Origin: JAVBKE01 sp031554215 | Lineage (GTDB): Bacteria; Bacillota; Bacilli; JARBTR01 | Assembly: GCA_031554215.1 (NCBI GenBank) | Contig: JAVBKF010000097.1 | Location: forward strand, 1-10,512 | Reading direction: 5' to 3' | Length of the DNA: 10,512 nucleotides | In this document: piece after piece, positions 1 through 6,643 of the stretch | Position numbering within the stretch: the stretch's first letter is position 1 | Layout: the number at the start of each line of letters is the position of its first letter | Position numbers and translations under genes: made by a program | Notes under the pieces: model-generated | Databases searched by the model: none | What the model saw: the letters and a program-made list of their open reading frames with translations, nothing else | What the model was told of the DNA's origin: nothing

Positions 1-670
1 AAAGCCCTTGACGAGATAATTTCTGACCATGATGATTCAAAAATAAAGCATTCGACCGGTTCTTCGCATGCACTAATTTCGCGCGCCCCAAATTCAAATA
101 TTGTTCCAATGCCAACAGTGCAACATCCCCAACAGGGACAATTCTTTCCTTGTTCCCTTTGCCGATACAACGGACAAAGCCCATATCTAAATAGATACTA
201 TCAGTTTGCAAATCTATTAATTCACTCACTCGCATACCTGTTGCATACAGTAATTCAATCATCGCCTTGTCACGCAGATCAAATGCAGTCGCTGATGATA
301 GTGACTCAAGGAACTGATCAACCATTTCAAGTGAAAGTGCCTTAGGCAAGGACTTTTCTAGCTTTGGACTTTCAATATGCTGAGAAGGGTTTGACGTCGT
401 AATCTTCTCACGAAAAAGAAACTGATGAAAAGAGCGTAACGAAGCGGTGTGTCTTGCTAGTGTCTTCACCGACTTATGCTCTTTCTTCAATTTCGCTAAA
501 AACTGGATGATATCCATCCGTGATACATCACCCCATGTTGCCAGTTGCCTCACTTCTTTTAAGAAAAGGCAGTATTCCTTTATATCACGCTGGTAAGAGA
601 GTATCGTATTCTGTGCAAGCCCTTTTTCAATGCTGATGTAATGAATAAAATCATCCATTGGATCTTGCAT
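1..670 (-). CDS. xerD: Site-specific tyrosine recombinase XerD (C-terminal part outside the window)
   Basis: XerD acts with XerC at dif sites to resolve chromosome dimers after replication. The frame is open from the ATG at 670 to the window edge, giving the first 223 residues. Residues 1-85 form the SAM-like core-binding domain, opening MQDPMDDFIHYISIEKGL and including NTILSYQRDI, as in Bacillus XerD. The catalytic domain begins near residue 110. ATGMRVSEL carries the first catalytic arginine (R147), and IGKGNKER the catalytic lysine (K171). The remaining HxxR, H and Tyr residues lie beyond the edge. The start is supported by GGAG eight bases upstream, inside the last codons of yqzK, whose stop is three bases away, so the two are probably translationally coupled. 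The truncation is only the window boundary. XerD rather than XerC is assigned from the fur–yqzK–xerD context and the N-terminal sequence. Confidence 0.95.
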   Translation of the reverse strand, partial: MQDPMDDFIHYISIEKGLAQNTILSYQRDIKEYCLFLKEVRQLATWGDVSRMDIIQFLAKLKKEHKSVKTLARHTASLRSFHQFLFREKITTSNPSQHIESPKLEKSLPKALSLEMVDQFLESLSSATAFDLRDKAMIELLYATGMRVSELIDLQTDSIYLDMGFVRCIGKGNKERIVPVGDVALLALEQYLNLGRAKLVHAKNRSNALFLNHHGQKLSRQGL

Positions 671-673
671 GTA

Positions 674-901
674 TTACACTCCATCCAAATAAAATTGTAG
701 TAATTGATCTATGTACTGTTCATCTTCTTGTTCTTCTGGTGAGAATACTTTCACAGCATCCCCTTCGGGTTTATCATAGCGATGCATGCCTTGGTATTCT
801 TTATTAAACCAGCTTAACGCAAAGTAAAATATCATCATAAAAACCGCAAATAAAAAGAAGATTTTGACCATCTGAAAAACGGATCTAAATAGCGTATACA
901 A
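674..901 (-). CDS. yqzK: Small membrane protein YqzK (DUF4227 family)
   Basis: A small single-pass membrane protein of unknown function, found between fur and xerD in many Bacillales. From the chosen start it has 75 residues. A strongly hydrophobic segment spans about residues 11-30 (VKIFFLFAVFMMIFYFALSW), followed by a charged tail with an acidic run (SPEEQEDEQY) and a C-terminal LLQFYLDGV. I chose the TTG at 901 because AAAGGAG stands exactly eight bases before it. The longer in-frame ATG starts at 928 and 925 have only a weak Shine-Dalgarno sequence and would put AAAGGAG inside the gene. A TATAAT lies upstream at 1024-1019 without a good -35 box, so the gene may have its own weak promoter or be read through from fur. 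The family assignment rests on context, size and topology. Confidence 0.8.
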   Translation of the reverse strand: MYTLFRSVFQMVKIFFLFAVFMMIFYFALSWFNKEYQGMHRYDKPEGDAVKVFSPEEQEDEQYIDQLLQFYLDGV

Positions 902-1047
902 GTGACTATCTCCTTTGGCAGACATCATTTCTATCCATTCAGAAAGAAAGCAGATCTAGTGAAATGCCTCTTTCCTCTGGCAACCTATCTATTCAATCCT
1001 ATGCCAAAGAAGCGCGTTATTATACATCACTGCCATGAGAAATCAGT

Positions 1048-1497
1048 TTATTGATTCAATTTGTCAGTACATGCTTTGCAAAGTCCATGAAATGTTAGCC
1101 GGTGATCTTTAATTTGAAATTGGTACTTTCTTTCAATTTGGGACTCCACGTTTTCCAATAAGTCCTCAAATATTTCTTCAACTGATCCACACTCAAAACA
1201 AAACAAATGATGGTGAAAACGGTTAGCACCTTCAACCCGAAGGTCAAAACGGGACACGCCATCACCAAAATTAATCTTATTGACAATTTCTAATTCACTT
1301 AACAATTCTAGCGTACGGTACACGGTTGCTAGTCCAATTTCGGGCGAAATATTTTTCACTTGCATATAAACATCTTCAGCACTGAGGTGCGATTCTTCAT
1401 TATCTAGCAAAATCCTGACAGTTGCCTCACGTTGGGGTGTTAATTTAAAATTAGAAGAATGCAATTGCTTTTTGATTCGATCAAGCCTAGATTCCAC
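1048..1497 (-). CDS. fur: Ferric uptake regulator Fur
   Basis: An iron-sensing transcriptional repressor: with Fe2+ bound, the dimer binds Fur boxes and silences iron-uptake genes. The protein has 149 residues, the normal family length. The N-terminal winged helix includes KLTPQREATVRILL (18-31) and the recognition helix region GLATVYRTLELL (55-66). The dimerisation half has the metal-binding HHH at 95-97, and two CxxC pairs, C100/C103 and C140/C143, form the structural zinc site. The start is GTG at 1497, preceded by a perfect AGGAGG seven bases upstream. The sequence is very close to B. subtilis Fur, and its place between spoIIM and yqzK–xerD separates it from the paralogues PerR and Zur. 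A sigma-A-type promoter with an AT-rich palindrome lies upstream, which would fit metal-responsive regulation. Confidence 0.97.
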   Translation of the reverse strand: MESRLDRIKKQLHSSNFKLTPQREATVRILLDNEESHLSAEDVYMQVKNISPEIGLATVYRTLELLSELEIVNKINFGDGVSRFDLRVEGANRFHHHLFCFECGSVEEIFEDLLENVESQIERKYQFQIKDHRLTFHGLCKACTDKLNQ

Positions 1498-1543
1498 TAG
1501 ATTTCCTCCTACCTATAGCACAGATGCAATTCAATCTAACTTG

Positions 1544-1571
1544 ATTATAACAAATATAAATGAGATTACAA
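1544..1571 (-). promoter_or_regulatory. Probable sigma-A promoter of fur, extended -10
   Basis: On the minus strand TTGTAA (1571-1566) and a perfect TATAAT (1549-1544) are separated by 16 bases, with TGT just before the -10 box (extended -10). The predicted start point is near 1537, leaving a leader of about 40 bases before the fur GTG. Confidence 0.65.
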
Positions 1572-1577
1572 TATCCA

Positions 1578-1600
1578 GATAATTATTTATAATAACTATC
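1578..1600. promoter_or_regulatory. AT-rich 23-bp palindrome upstream of the fur promoter (possible metalloregulator operator)
   Basis: Arms GATAATTATT and AATAACTATC surround a central TAT; nine of ten arm positions pair. It ends seven bases upstream of the fur -35 box. The base composition is that of Fur/PerR-type boxes, but it does not fit the usual 7-1-7 spacing when centred, so the cognate regulator is uncertain. It could also fold as a hairpin in spoIIM read-through RNA. Confidence 0.4.
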
Positions 1601-1657
1601 GTTTAGGGACCTAATTGACCAATCGTACCTGCCTGGGTATGTGCACCCTTAGGTGAC

Positions 1658-2296
1658 CTACATATACGTTGTAATCATTTGCATAAATAGTGGTGACACA
1701 TAGACTTCAATGACACTGGCAACAAGCAATATCATCAGTCCCAGTACCAACGTAGCCGAGTAGAATTTCAAGTAACTAGCGATGGATTCATTTTCTTCTT
1801 TGAGAAATTGCCGCTTAATCATCTTCATTGAAATGAGAATTGCACAGCTTGTAACGAAAATCAATAATGGTATCAAAAGAAAATTGTGGGGTAGCACTGT
1901 AACGCATGCTAGTAAAAACCCCTTAACCCCGCCCTGATTGACCAGAAACCCAACTGTGAATCCAACAACAATGCCGCGAACAAACAACAATATCAAAATG
2001 AGTGGCACGCCAATCACGGAAATTCCTAGTATCCAAATCAGCAAAAACACCTTGAGATTTTCCTGATAACTATAAATCAAATGCTCTTTTGAAGGTACCA
2101 CTTTCCCACTCGAAATCTCTGTGAAAAACTTTGACAAGTAGCTATAGAGATCATGCTTTTGATCAATGCCCAAACTATTAACAATAATTGCGCCAAAGAC
2201 AACGCCCACTATGAACAACACAGAAACAAATAAGAATAACGATAGTTGGTCTTTTAATATTTTCTGAAAAACACGCTTATATCCTTTTATCACCAT
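1658..2296 (-). CDS. spoIIM: Stage II sporulation protein M (SpoIIM)
   Basis: A mother-cell membrane protein needed for septal peptidoglycan thinning and engulfment. In known sporulators it forms the DMP complex with SpoIID and SpoIIP at the sporulation septum. The protein has 212 residues, the typical length. Hydrophobic segments lie at about 19-41, 82-106, 107-120, 125-155 and 177-198. The LPHN motif near the fourth segment (135-138, followed by FLLIP) is a hallmark of the SpoIIM/DUF95 family. The ATG at 2296 has AAAGGTG seven bases upstream; the GTG immediately after it is an alternative. A sigma-E-like promoter lies just upstream, matching the known mother-cell expression of spoIIM. The neighbours nudF and fur reproduce the B. 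subtilis order. The presence of this gene implies that the organism forms endospores. Confidence 0.93.
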   Translation of the reverse strand: MVIKGYKRVFQKILKDQLSLFLFVSVLFIVGVVFGAIIVNSLGIDQKHDLYSYLSKFFTEISSGKVVPSKEHLIYSYQENLKVFLLIWILGISVIGVPLILILLFVRGIVVGFTVGFLVNQGGVKGFLLACVTVLPHNFLLIPLLIFVTSCAILISMKMIKRQFLKEENESIASYLKFYSATLVLGLMILLVASVIEVYVSPLFMQMITTYM

Positions 2297-2332
2297 GTCC
2301 TGTCACCTTTCAAACTGATGTCTATTTAATAG

Positions 2333-2361
2333 AATCTATGAACGGATTGATAGTGATATTC
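2333..2361 (-). promoter_or_regulatory. Sigma-E-type promoter of spoIIM
   Basis: On the minus strand GAATATC (2361-2355), a 14-base spacer, and CATAGATT (2340-2333) fit the sigma-E consensus (kmATATT, 14-15 bases, CATACAhT) with one mismatch in each box. The predicted start is near 2326, about 30 bases before the spoIIM ATG. Known sigma-E control of spoIIM in B. subtilis supports it. Confidence 0.65.
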
Positions 2362-2370
2362 TATAATTTT

Positions 2371-2496
2371 TTAGCCAAACTGAAAATCGTTCTCTGCGAG
2401 GAGTGCCGGTTCATCGCGGAACATCGGTATAGTATGTGATAGCAGGGATTTTGATCCTTTTGGTTCTTTTTGATTTTGGGGCATTGGTGGTTTCAT
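2371..2496 (-). CDS. Possible small protein, 41 residues, upstream of spoIIM
   Basis: An ORF starting MKPPMPQNQKEPKGSK and ending PALLAENDFQFG. It is basic and rich in proline, glutamine and lysine at the N-terminus, acidic at the C-terminus, with no membrane segment or known motif. GGGGGAG lies 12 bases before the ATG, a little far, with AAAGAG nearer. The stop falls ten bases before the sigma-E-like -35 box of spoIIM, so the ORF fills the nudF–spoIIM gap without intruding on that promoter. In B. subtilis a small uncharacterised gene (yqkK) occupies this position; equivalence is only positional, and I cannot confirm homology. No clear promoter is seen in 2497-2673, which is AT-rich and holds an 8-bp inverted repeat (2593-2600 with 2620-2627). 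Confidence 0.45.
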   Translation of the reverse strand: MKPPMPQNQKEPKGSKSLLSHTIPMFRDEPALLAENDFQFG

Positions 2497-2673
2497 ACTC
2501 TTTTTTTACTCCCCCGCGTTTATTTCCATGATGTTTTCCGCCTTATTTATTGATGTCTTTAGACTTTTTTTCTCGCCACAAGCTATCTAAACGAAATGTA
2601 GCGCTTCTATTTTTCAATTTACATTTCAGTGAGAATTTGTTTTTAAATTCTTTCTTACCAATCCAGCACACAA

Positions 2674-2721
2674 CAAAAATCCAGTGTTTCAAGTTCGGTT
2701 AAGAACTGAAATCACTGGATT
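2674..2721 (-). terminator. Rho-independent terminator after nudF
   Basis: On the minus strand a long stem (AATCCAGTG paired with CACTGGATT, continuing inward through TTTCAGTTC and GAACTTGAAA with a bulge or mismatch) closes a TTAACC loop and is followed by TTTTTG. It begins about 28 bases after the nudF stop and ends the tetR–ABC–nudF unit. Confidence 0.9.
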
Positions 2722-2749
2722 GATGGGCGTGCTAGCCTCATCGACCGGA

Positions 2750-3301
2750 TTAGGCGTTGCCATAATGCAATTGCATATACTGGACGGCAATCAATGTTTT
2801 CGCGTCCTTAATTTGACCGTCTGCGACCAATTGAAGCGCTTCGCCGAGTGTCACTTCAATGACATCAACAAACTCATCCTCATCACAGACAGCAGCATTC
2901 TCGACGCTCGAAATACCTGTTGCAACAAACAAGTGGATGATTTCATCTGCAAATCCTGGTGATGTATAAAAAGAATACAGTAGCTTTAAATCGTCAGCAG
3001 CAAGGCTTGTTTCTTCCTCAAGTTCCCGTGCAGCTGTCACAGTCGGTAATTCTCCAGGCTCAAGTTTACCAGCAGGAATCTCGAGTAAACCACGCTCTAG
3101 CGGTTTACGAAACTGATCGACAAGAATCAATTTTTGCTGATCAGTAATCGCAATAATACCGACAGCACCAGGATGTTTGACAATCTCACGCGCATGCGTC
3201 GTTCCATTCGGAACCTTCACCTGATCGACCTGAAGGCTGATCATTCTTCCTGAATAAATCTTCTCCGTACTAAGTGTTTTCTCATCGTATTTGTGTGCCA
3301 T
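2750..3301 (-). CDS. nudF: ADP-ribose pyrophosphatase (Nudix hydrolase NudF)
   Basis: Hydrolyses ADP-ribose to AMP and ribose 5-phosphate in the cytosol, clearing a reactive by-product of NAD turnover. The protein has 183 residues, typical for Bacillus NudF. The N-terminal beta region contains REIVKHPGAVGIIAI (38-52), followed by VDQFRKPLERGLLEIPAGKLE. The Nudix box runs from G78 to L100 with RELEEE at 92-97 binding the metal; the usual glycine near its end is serine (S99). YTSPGFADEIIHLF (112-125) is typical of ADP-ribose pyrophosphatases. The ATG at 3301 lies one base after the permease stop, and its ribosome site (GAGGGTG) is inside the permease's last codons, so translation is probably coupled. 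It has no visible promoter of its own, which would place it under the TetR-controlled promoter; a terminator follows it. Confidence 0.93.
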   Translation of the reverse strand: MAHKYDEKTLSTEKIYSGRMISLQVDQVKVPNGTTHAREIVKHPGAVGIIAITDQQKLILVDQFRKPLERGLLEIPAGKLEPGELPTVTAARELEEETSLAADDLKLLYSFYTSPGFADEIIHLFVATGISSVENAAVCDEDEFVDVIEVTLGEALQLVADGQIKDAKTLIAVQYMQLHYGNA

Positions 3302-3302
3302 T

Positions 3303-4100
3303 TTACACCCTCATATCTCTTTTTTGATACCCAACAAATGCAGCAACGGTACAACTGATGATGATGCCGACTGAAAGGATACCGTATTTTGCTTCTATAC
3401 TACCACTTCCGAATAGTGCACCCACTTCAAAATATTGAAAAGGTGTCACGTATTTTAAGACACTAATCTTGTCTGACAGTCCAATTAAAATAGCGAGAAA
3501 GTATGTGCCTAGCATCACACTTGTGGCAATGTTTGCAGCTGAACGAGCTTGACGATTGATTCCTGCAATCATTAGCCCCAACGAAAGAAAAATTAATTGT
3601 AGCAAAAGCATTGCGATGTGACAAGTGACGATCAGAGACGTGTCAAAGTTTGCTGATTCAAATTGGCTGACGAAATAAAGTCCGCCTAGAAAAGAGACAA
3701 TATTTAACAGAAGAACCAGTGACACTGCCGCAGTCATTTTTGCAACGATCACCCCGTGTCTTGATACTGGTTTGACTAATAAAAATTCAACCGTTTTCTC
3801 CTGCTCTTCCTTTGCCAGAATATTAGCACCTAGCAGCACTGAATGAATTGCAGCCATAAGGAGTAAGTAATTGAAAATAACACCGTAGTAGCCGTTTGCA
3901 GTTGAAAGGTCTAGCGTACTCATCCCAAAGATGGCTTTAATCGATTGAGGTAGCTTGTCCATCATCGCGCTCACATCTTGTCCTGATGTCGCGAATGAAT
4001 TGAACTCAACACTACCAATATAGACAAGTAAGATGATACTAATCGACCAGATAAGTAGTGACTTCCAGTATGATTTTACTTCATGAAGATACATGTTCAT
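3303..4100 (-). CDS. ABC-2 type transporter permease (second of a pair)
   Basis: A membrane subunit of an ABC-2 type exporter that would pair with the upstream ATPase. The protein has 265 residues. About six hydrophobic segments lie at 14-31, 74-94, 121-144, 155-180, 188-208 and 239-258. The cytosolic loop after the second segment (95-114, LAKEEQEKTVEFLLVKPVSR) has the conserved pattern of this permease family that contacts the ATPase. It aligns without gaps with the upstream permease, which has the same length, so the two are tandem paralogues likely to act as a heterodimer. AAGGAG lies seven bases before the ATG at 4100; the upstream stop is 14 bases away. The substrate cannot be told from sequence; drugs, peptides or lipids are all possible. 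The nudF start follows one base after its stop. Confidence 0.88.
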   Translation of the reverse strand: MNMYLHEVKSYWKSLLIWSISIILLVYIGSVEFNSFATSGQDVSAMMDKLPQSIKAIFGMSTLDLSTANGYYGVIFNYLLLMAAIHSVLLGANILAKEEQEKTVEFLLVKPVSRHGVIVAKMTAAVSLVLLLNIVSFLGGLYFVSQFESANFDTSLIVTCHIAMLLLQLIFLSLGLMIAGINRQARSAANIATSVMLGTYFLAILIGLSDKISVLKYVTPFQYFEVGALFGSGSIEAKYGILSVGIIISCTVAAFVGYQKRDMRV

Positions 4101-4114
4101 TAGCTTGCTCCTTT

Positions 4115-4912
4115 CTATAGAGAGTGAATATCCTTACGCTGGAAGTGTCTATATGTGAGCATCATAAACACGACAATGACGATGACTTCGGTGAAGATAA
4201 AGTTCCATTCAAATGAATGTTGCGCCAAAAGATACGTATAATCAACATATTTAAATGGTGAAAAATAGCGGAAGTTCTCGATGTCTAACAAAGCCCCAAC
4301 CATCCCGATAATATACAATCCAAATACAAAACTGAGCGATACACCAATCACTGATTTAATTTTTTTCAAGAAAACCGCGACGAGTAAACCCAAGGATAAA
4401 AAGAATAGTTGTAATAGTAGCATTGAGAGATTCATTTTAATAAAATCACTCTGACTGAAACGATCGGTTTTAACTGCCATCAGCATCGAAAATGACACAA
4501 AGAAATAAACGATATTGGTTAGTAGAATCCCTGTGACTGCTGCCATGACTTTAGCCGTTAGCACAGAAACGCGTTTAACAGGCTTTGTCAGAAGAAAGTC
4601 TGCTGTTTTCATTCGGGTTTCTTTCGACAAAATGGCTACGCCCATATTCATAGCCTGAATCGCTGCAAACAATAGCACATAAGTGAAAATATAAGAATAA
4701 TAACCAAGTAATGATGTGAGAATCTCTGGCGAGATACCAAGTGCATCCTGAAACGCCTCAGGATAGGCACTTAATAAATCTGTCAGTTGACCTGCATCCT
4801 CAGCAAAACTAGGATAGATCGCCAGCATTAAAATCACGGCCGCTGTGATCGACAGATTCCAAATGATAAGCGATTTCCGCATTGAGCCAAGCTCATGAAA
4901 AAACATATTCAT
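4115..4912 (-). CDS. ABC-2 type transporter permease (first of a pair)
   Basis: The partner permease, also 265 residues from the chosen start, with hydrophobic segments at about 14-33, 73-95, 121-145, 160-181, 186-208 and 240-254. The loop LSKETRMKTADFLLTKPVKR sits at residues 95-114, the same positions as in the other permease. LLLQLFFLSLGLLVA at 165-179 nearly repeats LLLQLIFLSLGLMIA at the same positions there. An in-frame ATG at 4945 would add 11 residues (MTSRCQRRGET), but the ATG at 4912 is preferred: AAGGAGGGG ends seven bases upstream, at the end of the ATPase gene, and both paralogues then begin MNM-x-x-HE. The gap to the ATPase stop is four bases. Function is inferred from family and context; the substrate is unknown. 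Confidence 0.88.
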   Translation of the reverse strand: MNMFFHELGSMRKSLIIWNLSITAAVILMLAIYPSFAEDAGQLTDLLSAYPEAFQDALGISPEILTSLLGYYSYIFTYVLLFAAIQAMNMGVAILSKETRMKTADFLLTKPVKRVSVLTAKVMAAVTGILLTNIVYFFVSFSMLMAVKTDRFSQSDFIKMNLSMLLLQLFFLSLGLLVAVFLKKIKSVIGVSLSFVFGLYIIGMVGALLDIENFRYFSPFKYVDYTYLLAQHSFEWNFIFTEVIVIVVFMMLTYRHFQRKDIHSL

Positions 4913-4916
4913 CGTT

Positions 4917-5822
4917 TCACCCCTCCTTTGGCAGCGGCTTGTCATCTATTTCATAGAAATGCATGAAAATTTCCTCTAAATCAGGTTCTTCAATCCAAAC
5001 ATTCGCTACATCCACTTGGCCAATGACGCTTAGTAAGGTATTTACATTTCCTTGATAAATAAAGTGGATGCTATTGTCTTTTTGTTCTAATTTCTGTACA
5101 CCATCAATTGCAAAATGCCCTTTATCCACCTGCGCAACCGTTTCAATCTTCACCTTTTTATAAGTGTTTTCTTGCAATATACTAATTTTCTCAACTTGAA
5201 CAATTTGCCCTTCTTTGATAATCGCGACACGGTCGCACATGCGCTGTACTTCACTAAGAATATGGGAAGAGAACAGAATCGTCGCCCCTTTTTCGTTTTC
5301 CTCACGCAATAACTCAAAGAATGTTTGCTGCATGAGTGGATCAAGACCACCGGTAGGCTCGTCGAGAATAATGAGCTTCGGAGAATGGAGTAACCCCTGA
5401 ATGATGCCAACTTTTTTCTTATTACCATACGATAAATCATCAATTTTTTTATTTAAATCTAAATGAAGCCGATCCGCCATTTCGTGAATGCGCTTGGTGC
5501 AGTCCTTTTTATAGAAACTAGCTGAGTATTTCAGTAGATCAATTGCCCTCATATTGTCATAATAGAAAACCTCCGAAGGCAAGTAACCAATCTGCTTTGC
5601 AAGCTCATGGGATTCAGTAATCGCATCCTTACCGAAAATTTTAATTGATCCACTTGTTGGATAGATCAAAGAAAGGATCGTCCGAATCGTCGTTGATTTC
5701 CCAGCGCCATTCGGACCAATAAATCCAAATATTTCGCCTTCCTTTACATCAAAACTAACATTCGTAATCCCACGTGCTTTGCCATACATTTTCGTTAAAT
5801 TTCTAATTTCAACTACATTCAT
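4917..5822 (-). CDS. ABC transporter ATP-binding protein
   Basis: The ATPase that powers the two-permease exporter encoded downstream. The protein has 301 residues. The nucleotide-binding domain covers about 1-220 with Walker A GPNGAGKST (36-44), signature LSYGNKKK (130-137), Walker B LIILDEP with catalytic E155, D-loop GGLDP (159-162 region) and switch histidine H187. The Q-loop position reads GYLPSEVFYY, with serine (S83) where most ABC proteins have glutamine. A C-terminal domain of about 80 residues, typical of ABC-2 drug or peptide exporter ATPases, ends with a DLEEIFMHFY motif. The ATG at 5822 overlaps the regulator stop as ATGA; AAAGGGG is nine bases upstream inside tetR. The order regulator–ATPase–permease–permease points to one transcript and an inducible exporter. 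Confidence 0.93.
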   Translation of the reverse strand: MNVVEIRNLTKMYGKARGITNVSFDVKEGEIFGFIGPNGAGKSTTIRTILSLIYPTSGSIKIFGKDAITESHELAKQIGYLPSEVFYYDNMRAIDLLKYSASFYKKDCTKRIHEMADRLHLDLNKKIDDLSYGNKKKVGIIQGLLHSPKLIILDEPTGGLDPLMQQTFFELLREENEKGATILFSSHILSEVQRMCDRVAIIKEGQIVQVEKISILQENTYKKVKIETVAQVDKGHFAIDGVQKLEQKDNSIHFIYQGNVNTLLSVIGQVDVANVWIEEPDLEEIFMHFYEIDDKPLPKEG

Positions 5823-6448
5823 GTGAGTTGACCCCTTTCTCGGTAAAAAGTTTCTGATAAAAATTGCATGAGTTCGTCCGTCTCAATCATCGCTTGCCCA
5901 TAATCAATCCGCCGATTATTTGTAGCTGACTTAGAAATTTCTCGTGCCAAGCCATCCAGTGACCACCAAATCACTTTGATTGCCCGCGTGACATCCATGC
6001 CTTCTTTGAATAACGATAAATCAATATCATCAAATAATTTCTTAGAAAACAACACAGATGTCTTTCGTTCCTCAAGCTCAATCATCACCTCTACTGACTG
6101 ATCAAGGTAAGCTGCTTCTACGAACCGAAACATCGTTGGATATCGCTGGCTTAGCTCGATCTCAATTACTGCCATTTGTCTCACTCGCTTGAACAAATCT
6201 CGCTCACTAAAGTCGACACGCAACTCAATTTCCGTCATGATTTGCTCAATCGCGAAATCTAATAAGTATACAAATAGCTGCTTCTTATTCTTAAAATAAT
6301 GAAAAAGGCTCCCCTTAGAAATATCAACGCCTTCAATGATTTTATTGGTCGAAGCGCCTTTGTAACCTTTGGCAGCAAATTCAGTCATCGCCGCATTAAT
6401 GATGGCTTCACGCCTCTCTTTAGACAACTTGTTGAAATTTGTATACAT
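5819..6448 (-). CDS. TetR/AcrR family transcriptional regulator (local repressor of the ABC unit)
   Basis: A DNA-binding regulator with an N-terminal TetR domain. ERREAIINAAMTEFAAKGYKGASTNKI (11-37) leads into the helix-turn-helix, ending GVDISKGSLFHYFKNKKQLF (40-59). The ligand-binding C-terminal part, about 140 residues, has no recognisable subfamily match. The start at 6448 (ATG, MYTNFNK, 209 residues) is preferred; an in-frame GTG at 6457 adds three residues without a better ribosome site. It is the first gene of the unit and overlaps the ATPase gene by four bases. Two 17-bp palindromes on its promoter are the likely binding sites, so it probably represses itself and the exporter until an inducer, perhaps a transported compound, binds. 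Ligand and target breadth are inferences. Confidence 0.9.
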   Translation of the reverse strand: MYTNFNKLSKERREAIINAAMTEFAAKGYKGASTNKIIEGVDISKGSLFHYFKNKKQLFVYLLDFAIEQIMTEIELRVDFSERDLFKRVRQMAVIEIELSQRYPTMFRFVEAAYLDQSVEVMIELEERKTSVLFSKKLFDDIDLSLFKEGMDVTRAIKVIWWSLDGLAREISKSATNNRRIDYGQAMIETDELMQFLSETFYRERGQLT

Positions 6449-6497
6449 CGGTCTCACTTTCTTTCTGTCATCCTATACGCAACCAGTGAAATCAACG

Positions 6498-6514
6498 TTG
6501 ACCACCTTGGTCAA
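6498..6514. promoter_or_regulatory. TetR operator O1 (17-bp palindrome at the start point)
   Basis: TTGACCACCTTGGTCAA: perfect 7-bp arms around CCT. It covers the predicted transcription start of the tetR–ABC unit and is centred 33 bp from the second copy. Confidence 0.75.
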
Positions 6515-6518
6515 ACCC

Positions 6519-6547
6519 ATCATATACCAATTGACCACCCGGGTCAA
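6519..6547 (-). promoter_or_regulatory. Sigma-A promoter of the tetR–ABC–nudF unit
   Basis: On the minus strand TTGACC (6547-6542), a 17-base spacer, and TATGAT (6524-6519). The predicted start is near 6512, about 64 bases before the tetR ATG. Both boxes lie within or between the two operators. Confidence 0.75.
6531..6547. promoter_or_regulatory. TetR operator O2 (17-bp palindrome over the -35 box)
   Basis: TTGACCACCCGGGTCAA matches the first palindrome at 15 of 17 positions and contains the minus-strand -35 hexamer, so a bound repressor would block RNA polymerase. Confidence 0.75.
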
Positions 6548-6643
6548 TATGTTTTAGAAAAAGTTTTTCTGCGCATCAATAGTCTATTATGTCCCGGAAA
6601 TCATCATCAAACTTAATGGTCCGTTCGCCTGAAAAAAACCATC

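Noticed and set aside
109..345. Plus-strand frame opposite xerD
   Set aside because: It is antisense to a clearly conserved recombinase sequence.
1019..1024. TATAAT between fur and yqzK
   Set aside because: No acceptable -35 box at 16-18 bases, so it is not listed as a promoter.
1615..1620. TTGACC, identical to a half-site of the TetR operators
   Set aside because: There is no partner GGTCAA at the operator spacing; a six-base match is expected by chance.
1621..1655. Hairpin GGGT–GCACAT–ACCC after spoIIM
   Set aside because: The stem is short and interrupted and has no T-run, so it is not a convincing terminator.
2418..2440. CATACTA on the minus strand, resembling a sigma-G -10 box
   Set aside because: There is no matching -35 box at the required spacing, and it lies inside the possible 41-residue ORF; the sigma-E boxes downstream are a better fit for spoIIM.
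2593..2627. GAAATGTA…TACATTTC inverted repeat, 19-base spacer
   Set aside because: The arms are short and AT-rich, with no promoter context to give it meaning; mentioned only in passing.
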